A stretch of DNA of 64,000 nucleotides from Paraplanobispora takensis (GTDB taxonomy: Bacteria; Actinomycetota; Actinomycetes; Streptosporangiales; Streptosporangiaceae), in assembly GCF_016863195.1 (NCBI RefSeq), contig NZ_BOOK01000044.1:1-64000 (forward strand), given 5' to 3'. Shown one piece after another: positions 49,130 to 58,793 of the stretch. Below the pieces are notes generated by a model. That model saw only the letters and a list, made by a program, of their open reading frames with translations. It searched no databases and had not been told where the DNA came from. How positions within the stretch are numbered: the stretch's first letter is position 1; each line of letters opens with the position of its first letter. A program made the position numbers and the translations under genes.

Positions 49130-49759
49130 GTGGACACCGGACACGACAGGCGTACGGGGCTGCGAGAGCGCAAGAAACAGGAGACCCGCCTCGCGTTGAG
49201 CTGGGCGGCCATCCGCCTCACCGTGGAGCGCGGGCTGGACGACGTCCGGGTGGAGGACATCGCCGCCGAGGTCGGCGTCTCGCCCCGCACCTTCAACAAC
49301 TACTTCTCCGGCAAGGGTGAGGCGATCGCCGCCCGGCACCTCGAGCGCGCCCGGAAGATCGCGGTGGAGCTGCGCGCCCGTCCCGCCTCCGAGCCGCTGT
49401 GGGAGGCGATCCCCAACGCCGTGGTGGCGCAGTTCTCGCTGGGCGAGAAGGTCGAGGACAAGCACATGACCGACGAGCAGTGGATCGCCGGGGTCCGCCT
49501 GATGGTCGCCGAGCCCGCGCTCCAGGGCGAGCTCTCCAAGGCCAACGCGGCGGCCGAGGCGGAGCTCGCCGCCGCGGTCGCCGAACGCACGGGCACCGAC
49601 GCCGCCCGTGACCTGTACCCGCGACTGGTGGCCGGCGCCGTCGGAAGCACCATCGCGGTGGTGATAGAGCACTGGCTGCACGCCGACCCGCCCGTCCCGA
49701 TCATGTCGTTGCTGCTCGACGCCCTCGATCGGCTCTCGGCGGGACTGCCCGTTCCCTGA
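49130..49759 (+). CDS. TetR-family regulator
   Basis: The 209-residue regulator has the TetR HTH at residues 10-60 (LRERKKQETRLALSWAAIRL, then VRVEDIAAEVGVSPRTFNNYFSGKGEAI). The C-terminal ligand domain is of the MftR-like or actinobacterial TetR_C type. GTG 49130 is preceded by AGGGTGG; GTG 49121 is an in-frame alternative. It lies upstream of a flavin monooxygenase on the same strand and below two palindromes, so it probably represses itself and perhaps that monooxygenase. Confidence 0.9.
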   Translation: MDTGHDRRTGLRERKKQETRLALSWAAIRLTVERGLDDVRVEDIAAEVGVSPRTFNNYFSGKGEAIAARHLERARKIAVELRARPASEPLWEAIPNAVVAQFSLGEKVEDKHMTDEQWIAGVRLMVAEPALQGELSKANAAAEAELAAAVAERTGTDAARDLYPRLVAGAVGSTIAVVIEHWLHADPPVPIMSLLLDALDRLSAGLPVP

Positions 49760-49933
49760 TCCGCGCTCGCTCCTGGTTCCGCGCGTCCCCGACCCCGCGC
49801 TCGCTCCCCGACCGATCAGCCCATGGATCGCACGAACAGATCGGATGAAGCGACCGGCGCCGCCGGTCCGCCCCGTCATGCCCTTTTCCAGAGGCGTGAC
49901 CTCTCCCAACGTGACCTCCCGAGGAGGATCGTC

Positions 49934-51556
49934 ATGTCCGCTGACGTCGTCATCGCCGGAGCCGGCCCGAACGGGCTGATGCTGGCCTGCGAGCTGAGCC
50001 TGGCCGGAGTGCGGCCGGTGGTGCTGGAGCGCCTGCCCCGGCGCGCTCAGGAGAACCGGGCCAACGGCCTGGTCGGCCAGGTGGTGCGGATGCTCGACCG
50101 CCGGGGCCTGCACGGGCGCCTCAGCGGCGATCAGGGACCGCCGCGGCCGTTCCCGGGTTTCGTCTTCGGCGCGCTGCCGCTGGACCTGGGCATGCTGGAG
50201 GACAACCCGCTCTACGGGCTGCAGGTGCCGCAGCTGCGCATCGAACAGGTCCTGGAGGAACGCGCCGCCGAGCTCGGCGCCGAGATCCGCCGGGGACACG
50301 AGATCACCGGGCTGTCCCAGGACGCCGACGCGGTCACCGTCGACGTCACGGGCCCGGAGGGGCCCTACCGGCTGCGCGCCCGCCATCTGGTCGGAGCCGA
50401 CGGCGGCCGCAGCCTGACGCGCAAGCTGTCCGGCATCGGCTTCCCCGGCGCGACCAGGGACACCACCGTCTCCCGCACCGCGCAGGTCACCGTACCGGCC
50501 GAGCTGGTCGACCCGGCCACCGGCGGGCTGAACCTGCCCGGTTACGGGCGCATCCCGCCGTTCATGCACCACCGCACCGAGCGCGGTCTGTTCGCGTTCG
50601 CCCCGTTCCCCGACAGGCCGGCGCTGGTGACCACCCTGGAGTGGGACGCGGAGGCCGCCGCCGACGGACGGGCGACGCTGCCCCTGCGGGAGCTGCGGGA
50701 GAGCGTCCGCCGGGTGCTCGGGACCGACCTGCCGCTCGGCCCGCCCGAGGGGCCGGGCCCGCACCTGCTGCGCCGGCTGACCGGGGGTAACACCCGGGTG
50801 GCCGAGCGGTTCCGGGACCGCCGGGTGCTGCTGGTCGGCGACGCCGCGCACGTGCACTCCGCGATCGGCGGGCCCGGGCTCAACCTGGGTCTGCAGGACG
50901 CGGTCAACCTGGGCTGGAAGCTCGCCGCCGAGATCCGCGGCTGGGCCCCGCCCGGCCTGCTGGACAGCTACGAGACCGAGCGGCGGCCGGTCGCCCTGCG
51001 GGTGAGCATGCACACCCGGGCGCAGTCCGCGCTGGTCTCCCCGGGCAGCGAGGTCACCGCGCTGCGTGAGCTGTTCGCCGAACTGCTGCGCGAGCGGGAC
51101 AACGTCCAGCACATCGCGGATCTGATGTCCGGCGCGGACATCCGCTACGACATGGGCTCCGGTGACGTCCATCCGCTGACCGGCCGCTGGGCCCCGGACC
51201 TGACGCTGGAGACGGGGGACGGTCCCGTCCGGCTCGCCGAACTGACCGGGGACGCCCGGCCGCTGCTGCTGGACCTGACCCCCGGCGGGTCGCTCGCCGG
51301 GGAGATCTCCGGCTGGCACGACCGGGTGGACGCCGTCTCCGCCCGCCCGCACGACTCCGCCGGTCCGAACGGCTCCACCCGCCCGCGCGACTCCGCCGGT
51401 CCGAACGGCCCCGCCCCGGCCGCCCTGCTGCTGCGGCCGGACTGCTACGTCGCCTGGGCCTGCGACTCGTCCCATCCCGGCGCCGAGGAGCGCCTGGCTC
51501 TGCGCACCGCCCTGGAACACTGGTTCGGCACCGCCGCCGTCCCCTCCCCGGTGTGA
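49934..51556 (+). CDS. FAD-dependent aromatic monooxygenase (PHBH/RdmE-like)
   Basis: The 540-residue class A flavoprotein has the FAD loop GAGPNGLMLACELSLAG (about 9-25), the DG motif LVGADGGRSLTRK and GDAAHVHSAIGGPGLNLGLQDAVNLGWKLA, diagnostic of phenol- and polyketide-type hydroxylases. A thioredoxin-like C-terminal domain (about 425-540) is interrupted by a duplicated RPHDSAGPNGS / RPRDSAGPNG insert from a 30-bp DNA repeat. It oxidises an aromatic ring or does tailoring; related enzymes inactivate rifampicin or tetracycline. GAGGAGG precedes the ATG. Substrate unknown. Confidence 0.88.
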   Translation: MSADVVIAGAGPNGLMLACELSLAGVRPVVLERLPRRAQENRANGLVGQVVRMLDRRGLHGRLSGDQGPPRPFPGFVFGALPLDLGMLEDNPLYGLQVPQLRIEQVLEERAAELGAEIRRGHEITGLSQDADAVTVDVTGPEGPYRLRARHLVGADGGRSLTRKLSGIGFPGATRDTTVSRTAQVTVPAELVDPATGGLNLPGYGRIPPFMHHRTERGLFAFAPFPDRPALVTTLEWDAEAAADGRATLPLRELRESVRRVLGTDLPLGPPEGPGPHLLRRLTGGNTRVAERFRDRRVLLVGDAAHVHSAIGGPGLNLGLQDAVNLGWKLAAEIRGWAPPGLLDSYETERRPVALRVSMHTRAQSALVSPGSEVTALRELFAELLRERDNVQHIADLMSGADIRYDMGSGDVHPLTGRWAPDLTLETGDGPVRLAELTGDARPLLLDLTPGGSLAGEISGWHDRVDAVSARPHDSAGPNGSTRPRDSAGPNGPAPAALLLRPDCYVAWACDSSHPGAEERLALRTALEHWFGTAAVPSPV

Positions 51557-51650
51557 CGGCGCCGTTCGGAGCGCCCCGGCACGCGCCTCGCCCACCGGCG
51601 TGACCGGGCGCCGGCGCGACCGGATCCGCCGAGACGGCATGCTGGGCACC

Positions 51651-52136
<486 letters not shown>

Positions 52137-52205
52137 TCTCGTGGCAGAACTCGTCGAGGTGTGACGAATCCGGTCCCTTTACGTTGTAGATCTGAAGTTG
52201 TGACC

Positions 52206-52232
52206 GGCGCGGCGGCCGGAGGCCGCCGCGCC
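52206..52232. terminator. 12-bp stem between convergent genes
   Basis: The arms GGCGCGGCGGCC and GGCCGCCGCGCC flank the loop GGA. It is placed between the LMW-PTP and xylanase stops. Likely bidirectional terminator. Confidence 0.75.
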
Positions 52233-52263
52233 GTGGGGGTGATGTTCCCGAGGTGGCCGAAGG

Positions 52264-53268
52264 TCAGCCTGCGCTGCAGGAGACCGTCGGCCAGGTCCGG
52301 TTGCCGTTGTGCTGGATCGTCACGCCCCAGTTGTTGCCGCCGCCGTTGGGCCTGGCGGTCAGCACCTGGGAGCTGGGATAACTCGCGCCGATGTTCCACG
52401 TAGCGATGATCTTCGCCGGTGACGGCACGTTCATCGTCACGGTCCAGCTGCCGGAGCCGCCGACCGAGACGTTGAGGTTGTACCGGTCGCTCCACTGCCG
52501 GCCCGCGGACAGCGACGCCGTACAGCCGCCGCCGGGGGTCCCGCCGCCACCGCCACCGCCACCGCCGCCGCCGGTGGAGCCGCCCACCGTGATGTCGGAG
52601 CTTCCGCTGCTCTGGTATCCCTCCGTCGCCATGATCATGTAGTCGTGGCCGCCCAGGTTCATCCCGTACCGGGCCCAGGCGTCGAAGTGGTTGCCGGAGG
52701 TTATGGTCCCGCCGGTCCGCTTCGACTGCCGGACGCTCCAGTACTGGTTGAAGGTCCTGGTGCCCTCGATGGAGGGGGCGTTGTAGCGCGTCGTCTGATA
52801 GATGTCGTAGGTGCCGCCATCGGTGGTCACCGTGCCCTTGTAGGTCCCCGTGGGCCGGTAGGTGCCCCAGTTGTCGACGATGTAGTACTCCACGAGCGGG
52901 TTCCTCGTCCACCCGTAGAGCGTCAGGTAGGCGTTCCCTGACGGGTTGAAGCTGCCGGAGTAGCTCACGGTCCTGCGTCCGCCGGTGCTCCAGCCCTTCC
53001 CGGCGACGAAGTTGCCCGTGTTGCGCCACGAGGTGCTGTAGTTTCCGCCGGACCCCAGGTCCATGGAGACCGTTCCGGAGCTGTCTGTCCAGAACGAGTA
53101 GAAGTAGCCGTTGCTGGTGCCGGTCTGGTTGGAGGTCACGGGGGCCGCGCTGGCGATGCCGGGCGGCGTCGCCACGACCAGGACCAGCGCCGCGGCCACG
53201 GTGCAGGCACGGCCGACGAGCAGCCTGAGGCGGCCGCGGCGTCTCGGACGGGCGGGGGCGTCGTTCAT
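52264..53268 (-). CDS. secreted GH11 endo-1,4-beta-xylanase with CBM2
   Basis: The 334-residue exported enzyme has a long Arg-rich signal peptide (about 1-42, cleavage near ASAAPV) and a GH11 jelly-roll (about 44-229) with nucleophile E127 ([13 protein letters not shown]) and acid/base E216 ([12 protein letters not shown]). A poly-Gly linker (about 233-248) leads to a CBM2 cellulose/xylan-binding module (about 249-334) with end cysteines C249 and C331 and surface Trp residues. It degrades xylan outside the cell. ATG 53268 follows GAAGGAAG. Confidence 0.94.
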   Translation of the reverse strand: MNDAPARPRRRGRLRLLVGRACTVAAALVLVVATPPGIASAAPVTSNQTGTSNGYFYSFWTDSSGTVSMDLGSGGNYSTSWRNTGNFVAGKGWSTGGRRTVSYSGSFNPSGNAYLTLYGWTRNPLVEYYIVDNWGTYRPTGTYKGTVTTDGGTYDIYQTTRYNAPSIEGTRTFNQYWSVRQSKRTGGTITSGNHFDAWARYGMNLGGHDYMIMATEGYQSSGSSDITVGGSTGGGGGGGGGGGTPGGGCTASLSAGRQWSDRYNLNVSVGGSGSWTVTMNVPSPAKIIATWNIGASYPSSQVLTARPNGGGNNWGVTIQHNGNRTWPTVSCSAG

Positions 53269-53679
53269 GTGCGTGCTTCCTTCTCGTGAAGGCCGGCGGG
53301 GGGCCAGGCGGCGCGATACGACCCGCGGGAGCATGGGACGGTGAACGGCTCGACTCGGCAGCGGTCCGGCCCCGCCGGTTACGAAATTATCGTCGCGACG
53401 GCGAAAGTATCGGATCGCTCTTGACCGACTGTCAACGACCTCTGAAATATCGCAACAGCATTATCCGGATTAAGAGCCTGCCCTATCCGGCAGTGCGACG
53501 CCACCAGCTCGATCAGTCCTGGTACGGCTGGCAAGAGTCGCAGCCGGACGATCGAAGAACAGAACGAACGGCTTTGAAAATTTCGGAACCAACCCGAAAT
53601 AAATGGCGGCGTCCGCCGCCCGGGAAGAGCTCGTCACGGGGAGCCCGACAGGCTCGTTCCGGGAACCTATTGTGGAGCG
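53269..53679. promoter_or_regulatory. 411-bp divergent region upstream of the xylanase
   Basis: This stretch between the xylanase and PucR-like genes is comparatively AT-rich. Two direct repeats of CGAAANTATCG lie at 53382-53392 and 53402-53412, exactly 20 bp apart (two helical turns), with TTGACC at 53421. Further GAAA/TTTC elements are in TTTGAAAATTTCGG near 53573-53586. GAAA/TTTC motifs are common in actinomycete xylanase promoters, so this is the likely control region. No gene is seen in it. Confidence 0.5.
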
Positions 53680-54825
53680 ATGCGGGAACTGCTGCTGCGC
53701 CTGTCGGCCCTGGACTCCGGCGCGGAGAACGCCGTGCGCGTCATCGCCTACTTCGACTCGCTGGTGCGCGACCACGTCCACGTCCCCGTGCTGCTGCGGG
53801 CCACGGCGCGGCTGGCCGGCCGTCCCGCCGGCCTGACCGACGCGGCCACCGGCGGGCATCTGCGCGCGGCGCCCGGCGGCGCGGCGGAGCCTGCCGCGGC
53901 CCCGCCGCCCGGGGCGGCCCTGCGCCCGCTCGGTTCCGGTCTGGGCACGGTCTGGCTGGAACACCCCGGCGAGCCGTACGAGCCCACGGAGCTCGACGAG
54001 ATCGTCCTGGAGCGCTTCGCCCAGGCAGCCGAGGTCACCCTGGAGCGGGCCGCCGCGCGGGTGCGGTCGGGCGACGACCCGGCCCTGGTCGAGCTGGTCC
54101 TGTCGGCCGGCGCCGGGGAGGCCGAGCGGATCCGGGCGCTGCGGCTGCTCGGCTTCGGGTCCCGGGCGCGGCTGCGCGTGCTGGCCGTACCCGACGGTGA
54201 CGGCGGCGCGGCGCTCGTGACCCGCCTGCGCGCCACCGGCCACCACGTCCGGGCCGCCCGGATGGGCGACTCCGCGGCGGTCCTGGTCTCCCCTCCCGAG
54301 ATCGGCGGGCTGCCCGCCGGGCAGCGGGCGGGTGTGGGGCCGGAGGCCGGCTGCGCGGACGCGGCGGTCTCGTGGGCCGGAGCGCGGACCGCGCTGCGCT
54401 TCACCGGCCCCCATCCCGCCGACCGGGTGGTGGACTGGGCGGACCTGGGGGCTCTCGCGCTGTTCGCCGAGCACGTCCCGGACGAGGCGATCGCCGCCCT
54501 GCCGGACGTGCGCGCCGTCGAGGAGCTGTCGCGCCTGCCGTACGGGGCCGAGGCCCTGGAGGCGGTCCGGGCGCTGTGCGCGCACGGCTCGGTGCGCAGG
54601 GCCGCCGCCGCGGTGCACCTGCACCACAGCTCCCTGGCCGGGCGCATCGCCCGCGCCGAGGCGGTCCTCGGTTTCTCCCTCGCCGACCCCGCGGGCCGCC
54701 TGCGGGCGCATCTGGCCCTGCGGCTGGTACGGCTGCGCTCCGGCGAGGCCGGAGCGCAGCCCGCGGTCAGTCCCGCATCGCGCGGCGCAGCACGGCCAGC
54801 CGCTCGGCGACGGCCCGGCGGCTGA
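53680..54825 (+). CDS. PucR-like helix-turn-helix regulator
   Basis: The 381-residue protein has a middle GGDEF-like/CdaR region and a C-terminal PucR HTH_30 region (about 280-345: VEELSRLPYGAEALEAVRAL, then GSVRRAAAAVHLHHSSLAGRI and VLGFSLADPAGRLRAHLALRL). These proteins respond to metabolites in purine, sugar or aromatic catabolism. TGGAG precedes the ATG. The last 20 residues (Arg/Pro-rich) overlap the end of the convergent esterase by 59 bp, an unusual arrangement; the stop may have been lost by a recent change. Confidence 0.84.
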   Translation: MRELLLRLSALDSGAENAVRVIAYFDSLVRDHVHVPVLLRATARLAGRPAGLTDAATGGHLRAAPGGAAEPAAAPPPGAALRPLGSGLGTVWLEHPGEPYEPTELDEIVLERFAQAAEVTLERAAARVRSGDDPALVELVLSAGAGEAERIRALRLLGFGSRARLRVLAVPDGDGGAALVTRLRATGHHVRAARMGDSAAVLVSPPEIGGLPAGQRAGVGPEAGCADAAVSWAGARTALRFTGPHPADRVVDWADLGALALFAEHVPDEAIAALPDVRAVEELSRLPYGAEALEAVRALCAHGSVRRAAAAVHLHHSSLAGRIARAEAVLGFSLADPAGRLRAHLALRLVRLRSGEAGAQPAVSPASRGAARPAARRRPGG

Positions 54826-55738
54826 CCTCCGCCTGGGGCACCATCGAGTCGGAGGCGTGGAAGGCGCCCGGATAGAGGTGGAACTCGGCGGAGACCCCCG
54901 CCCGGGTCAGCCGCAGCGCGTATTCGGCGCACTCGTCCCTGAAGACCTCCAGCTCGCCGACGTCGACGTAGGCCGGGGGCAGACCGGACAGCTCGTCCGC
55001 GCGGGCGGGGGCGGCGTACGGCGAGACGTCGTCGGTGCCCGCCCGCTCCCCCAGCAGGCAGCGCCAGCCGAACAGGTTGGCCGCCCGGTTCCAGACCACG
55101 GCGTCGGTGAACTCGGCACTGGAGGCCGTGGTGTTGCGGTCGTCCAGCATCGGGCACAGCAGGAACTGGAAGGCGATCGCCGGGCCGCCCCGGTCGCGGG
55201 CCAGCAGGACGGTGCCGGCCGCGAGCCCGCCTCCCGCGCTCAGGCCGCCCACCACGATCCTGCCGGGGTCGATGCCCAGTTCGGCCGCGTTCTTGGCGGT
55301 CCACACCAGGCCGGCGTAGCAGTCCTCCACCGGGGCGGGGTCGGGGTGCTCGGGCGCCAGCCGGTAGTCCACCGAGACGGCCACGCACCCCAGCTGGACG
55401 ACGTACTCGATCATCCGGAGGTCGTCGTTCTCGGGACTGCCGATGATCATGCCGCCGCCGTGGATCCAGTACAGCCCCGGCGCGGCCCCCTCCGATCCCA
55501 CCGGCCGGTAGATCCGCAGCCGGACGTCGGGGGCGCCCTCGGGACCGGGCACCATCCTGTCCTCGACCGTGACCTCGCCTTCGGGCAGGGGCGGCGCCAT
55601 GGCGGCCTGGATCGCGTCGAACTCGGCACGGATGCCGGGCAGGTCCTCCGGCCGCAGGGTGCCGAAGTCCACCGTGGGGAGGGGGAACCGTTCGACGGCC
55701 GCGGCGAGTTCGGGGTCGAGGTTGGGGTGAAGCGCCAT
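54767..55738 (-). CDS. alpha/beta hydrolase, hormone-sensitive lipase family
   Basis: The 323-residue esterase has the HSL oxyanion motif HGGG (in LYWIHGGGMIIGS), nucleophile Ser in VVGGLSAGGGLA, and late Asp/His in ECAEYALRL and YPGAFHASDSM. HSL-family enzymes cleave short-chain esters and amides. There is no signal peptide. ATG 55738 follows a GGAGG-like purine run (GGAAGGCGG); an upstream start at 55807 adds Arg/Pro sequence only. Its 3' end overlaps the convergent PucR-like gene by 59 bp. Confidence 0.9.
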   Translation of the reverse strand: MALHPNLDPELAAAVERFPLPTVDFGTLRPEDLPGIRAEFDAIQAAMAPPLPEGEVTVEDRMVPGPEGAPDVRLRIYRPVGSEGAAPGLYWIHGGGMIIGSPENDDLRMIEYVVQLGCVAVSVDYRLAPEHPDPAPVEDCYAGLVWTAKNAAELGIDPGRIVVGGLSAGGGLAAGTVLLARDRGGPAIAFQFLLCPMLDDRNTTASSAEFTDAVVWNRAANLFGWRCLLGERAGTDDVSPYAAPARADELSGLPPAYVDVGELEVFRDECAEYALRLTRAGVSAEFHLYPGAFHASDSMVPQAEVSRRAVAERLAVLRRAMRD

Positions 55739-55921
55739 GCCATCCGCCTTCCGGGAGGGGTCCGGGAGATCCGGATCACCGCGGACGGCCCGCGGGCCCG
55801 GAGTCATGACTGGATCCTGCGCGAATCCGAACCCGGTTCACAACCGCGATCCGGCCACGATGAACGGGCCTTCACCCGCCGGTTGGCGGTCACCGTACGG
55901 CATCAGCCGCACAGCCGGCGG

Positions 55922-56950
55922 TCACTTCCTGCGGGAGACGGCCACCCCGGCCAGGCAGAGCAGGCCGCCGGCGAAGGTCAGCCAGCCGGGCACCTCGCCC
56001 AGCACCGCCCACGACATCAGCACCACCAGCGCCGGGACGACGTAGGTGGTGGCGCCCATCTTCCCCGCGGTGGTGCGGGCCAGGGCATAGGCCCAGGTGG
56101 TGAAGGCCAGCGCGGTCGGGAAGACGCCCAGATAGACGACGTTCAGCAGCGCGCCCGCCGGGGCGGCCGCCGCCTGCTCGGCGAGCTGCCCGGCGAACGG
56201 CAGGCAGGCCGCCGTCCCGACGAGACAGCCGAAGGTCGTGACCTGCAGGGCCGAGGCGTGCCGCAGGGCGGGCTTCTGGCAGATGACTCCCCCGGCGTAC
56301 GACACCGCCGCCAGCAGGCACAGCAGCACCCCGAGGATCGCCGAGCGGCCTTCGGCGGACACCGAGCCGGGTACGGAGCCGGACATCGACACCCCCACCA
56401 CGACGGCTCCGGCGAACGACACCGCCATCCCGGCCAGCAGGCTGCGCGGGAACCCCTCCCGCAGCAGCCAGCCGCCCAGGAGCGCGATCAGGACCGGCCC
56501 GACGTTGACGACCATCGCCGCGGTGCCGGCGTCCACCTCCTGCTCGCCCCAGTTCAGGACGACCATGTACAGGCCGAACCACAGCACCCCCGCTCCGGCG
56601 ATCCCCGGCCACGCCGCCCGCGGCGGCCATCCCTCCCGCCGGATCAGCAGGATCGCGCAGAGCACGGCCGATCCGGCCAGCAGCCGTCCCAGGGCCAGGG
56701 CGCCGGGCGAGAAGTACGGCGCGGCGGCGCGGATGGAGACGAAGGCCGAGGCCCACAGCACCACCGTGACCCCGGCGGCGGCCAGCGCCCGGCGGTCGGC
56801 GGGGGCTCCCGCGGGGGCGCCGGGGGCGTGCGCCGGGTCCGGCGGGCCCGTGACGGGCGGGGTGCCCGGGGTGCCCGGGGCGTCCGCGGCGGGCAGGGTG
56901 TGCTGAACGGTCGGGGTGTCCGGGGTGTTCGGAGAGGCGTCCTGGCTCAT
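55922..56950 (-). CDS. EamA-family (DMT) transporter
   Basis: The 342-residue membrane protein has 10 predicted helices in two EamA repeats (FVSIRAAAPYFSPGALALGRLL in repeat 1; AALLSYAGGVICQKPALRH-like segment in repeat 2). An unstructured Pro/Thr/Ala N-terminus of about 58 residues precedes helix 1. These proteins export or import amino acids, nucleotide sugars or drugs; substrate unknown. ATG 56950 is chosen, since upstream codons read into three 15-bp DNA repeats (RAAIC units) and look non-coding. Confidence 0.86.
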   Translation of the reverse strand: MSQDASPNTPDTPTVQHTLPAADAPGTPGTPPVTGPPDPAHAPGAPAGAPADRRALAAAGVTVVLWASAFVSIRAAAPYFSPGALALGRLLAGSAVLCAILLIRREGWPPRAAWPGIAGAGVLWFGLYMVVLNWGEQEVDAGTAAMVVNVGPVLIALLGGWLLREGFPRSLLAGMAVSFAGAVVVGVSMSGSVPGSVSAEGRSAILGVLLCLLAAVSYAGGVICQKPALRHASALQVTTFGCLVGTAACLPFAGQLAEQAAAAPAGALLNVVYLGVFPTALAFTTWAYALARTTAGKMGATTYVVPALVVLMSWAVLGEVPGWLTFAGGLLCLAGVAVSRRK

Positions 56951-56993
56951 GTGCGGCACCCTAGGCGGCGGGCCCTTCGGCGCCCACCGAATT

Positions 56994-57034
56994 ATCGCCG
57001 CCCGACAGATCGCCGCCCGACAGATCGCCGCCCG
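56994..57034. repeat. 15-bp ATCGCCGCCCGACAG tandem units
   Basis: Two full and one partial copies lie end to end in the promoter region between the divergent EamA transporter and the disulfide oxidoreductase. Role unknown. Confidence 0.7.
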
Positions 57035-57206
57035 CCGGGTCGCCGGTCCCCCGGGCGTGATGTCATGGTGGGGCGGGCGCTGTCCCGTCCGGCGGCGTTC
57101 CGTCCTGCGGCGGGCTCTCACGTTGCGGCGGGCACCGCGGGACGGGAAAGATACGGATTCTGCGGTTTCCAGGATCTTCGGCGGGTGTTCCCCAGGGGAG
57201 GCAGTG

Positions 57207-58619
57207 GTGTCGGACGAGTTCGACGTGATCGTGATCGGCGCCGGCCCGGCCGGGGAGAACGTCGCGGGCAGGGCCGTGCGGGGCGGGCTGAGCGTCGCGG
57301 TCGTGGAGGCCGAGCGGGCCGGAGGGGAGTGCTCCTACTGGGCGTGCGTGCCCAGCAAGGCGCTGCTGCGCCCGATCGACCTGGCCGGCGAGGTCGGCCG
57401 GGTGCCCGGGATGAGCCTCGGCCCCATCGACACCGCCGCCGTCCTGGCCCGCCGCGACGAGGCCGTCTCCCACATGGACGACGCCGGCCAGGTGCGGTGG
57501 ATCACCGGCCTGCCCGCGGAGTTCGTCCGCGGGCAGGGGCGCCTGGACGGTCCCCGGCGGGTCCGGGTGGCCCTGACCGACGGCGGCGAGCGCCTGCTGA
57601 CGGCCCGGCACGCGGTCGTGCTGGCCACCGGCAGCCGCGCGGTCGTCCCGCCCGCCCCCGGCCTGGCCGAGGCCCGGCCGTGGACCAGCCGCGAGGTGAC
57701 CGCCGCCGAGTCCGTGCCCGGACGGCTGATCGTGATCGGCGGCGGCGTGGTCGCCTGCGAGATGGCACAGGCCATGCACGGCCTCGGCGCCGCCGAGACC
57801 ACCGTCCTGGTGCGCGGCACGGGCCTGCTGGAGCGGATGGAGCCCTTCGCCGGGCAGCTGGTCGCCGAGTCGTTCGCCGCCTCCGGCATCACCGTGCGCA
57901 CCGGGACCGAGGTGGTCCGGGTGGAGCGTCCCGAGCCGGGCGGGCCGGTCACCGTGCACCTGTCGCAGGGCGCGCCGATCGAGGCCGACGAGCTGCTGGT
58001 GGCCACCGGCCGCCGCCCCGCCGTCGACGGCCTCGGCCTGGAGTCCGTCGGTCTGCCCGCCGGCCGGGCCGTGCAGGTCGACGACAGCATGCGCGCGACC
58101 GGCGTGGAGGACGGCTGGCTGTACGCCGTGGGCGACGTCAACGGCCGCGACCTGCTCACCCACATGGGCAAGTACCAGGCCCGGGTGTGCGGCGACGTCA
58201 TCGCCGCCCGGGCCGGGGGCGACAAGGACGACCTGCCCGCGCTGCGCGAGGTGGCGGGCGGGTACGGCGCGCCGCAGGTGGTCTTCACCGACCCCCAGGC
58301 CTGCTCGGTGGGCCGGACCGAGGCCCGGGCCCGGCAGGAGGGGTTCACCGTGCGCGCGGTCGAGTACGATCTCGGCTCGGTCACCGGCGCCTATCTGCTG
58401 GGCGACGACTACCGCGGCCGGGCCAAGGCCGTGGTCGACGAGGACCGCAGGATTCTGCTGGGCGTGACCTTCGTCGGCCCGGGCGCGGCCGAACTGCTGC
58501 ACGCGGCGACGATCGCGGTCACCGCCGAGGTCCCGCTGGAGCGCCTGTGGCACGCCGTACCGTCGTTCCCGACGGTGAGCGAGGTCTGGCTCCGCCTTCT
58601 GGAGACCTACGGTCTGTGA
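57207..58619 (+). CDS. class I pyridine nucleotide-disulfide oxidoreductase
   Basis: The 470-residue flavoenzyme has FAD loop GAGPAGENVAGRA, redox pair in GGECSYWACVPSK (CxxxxC), the NAD loop IGGGVVACEMAQAMHGLG, AVGDVNGRDLLTHMGKYQARV and the C-terminal HAVPSFPTVSE with the catalytic His and Glu. It resembles dihydrolipoamide dehydrogenase and mercuric reductase but lacks an N-terminal metal-binding domain and is not in a dehydrogenase operon. Substrate unknown. GTG 57207 follows GGGGAGG; GTG 57204 is the adjacent alternative. Confidence 0.9.
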   Translation: MSDEFDVIVIGAGPAGENVAGRAVRGGLSVAVVEAERAGGECSYWACVPSKALLRPIDLAGEVGRVPGMSLGPIDTAAVLARRDEAVSHMDDAGQVRWITGLPAEFVRGQGRLDGPRRVRVALTDGGERLLTARHAVVLATGSRAVVPPAPGLAEARPWTSREVTAAESVPGRLIVIGGGVVACEMAQAMHGLGAAETTVLVRGTGLLERMEPFAGQLVAESFAASGITVRTGTEVVRVERPEPGGPVTVHLSQGAPIEADELLVATGRRPAVDGLGLESVGLPAGRAVQVDDSMRATGVEDGWLYAVGDVNGRDLLTHMGKYQARVCGDVIAARAGGDKDDLPALREVAGGYGAPQVVFTDPQACSVGRTEARARQEGFTVRAVEYDLGSVTGAYLLGDDYRGRAKAVVDEDRRILLGVTFVGPGAAELLHAATIAVTAEVPLERLWHAVPSFPTVSEVWLRLLETYGL

Positions 58620-58622
58620 TCG

Positions 58623-58649
58623 CGCGGCCCGCCGGAGCGGCGGGCCGCG
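58623..58649. terminator. 12-bp stem after the disulfide oxidoreductase
   Basis: The arms CGCGGCCCGCCG and CGGCGGGCCGCG flank the loop GAG, 4 bp after the stop codon of the oxidoreductase gene. Confidence 0.8.
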
Positions 58650-58793
58650 GGCACCGGAGGGCAACTGCGGTAACCGCCGCTTCCTGATTCCCTCCTGCCA
58701 CTATGATGCTGCTCCTGAGGTCACTCCGCGTAACCGGCGGTAGGCGGCCTCCTCTTCAGCGGCCTCCACGACAGGTCCGCCTCAAGAGTCATC

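Noticed and set aside
54332-58687. 1451-codon + strand frame spanning several genes
   Set aside because: It runs through the PucR-like, esterase, EamA and oxidoreductase genes in wrong frames or strands. It is a by-product of the lack of stop codons in very GC-rich DNA.
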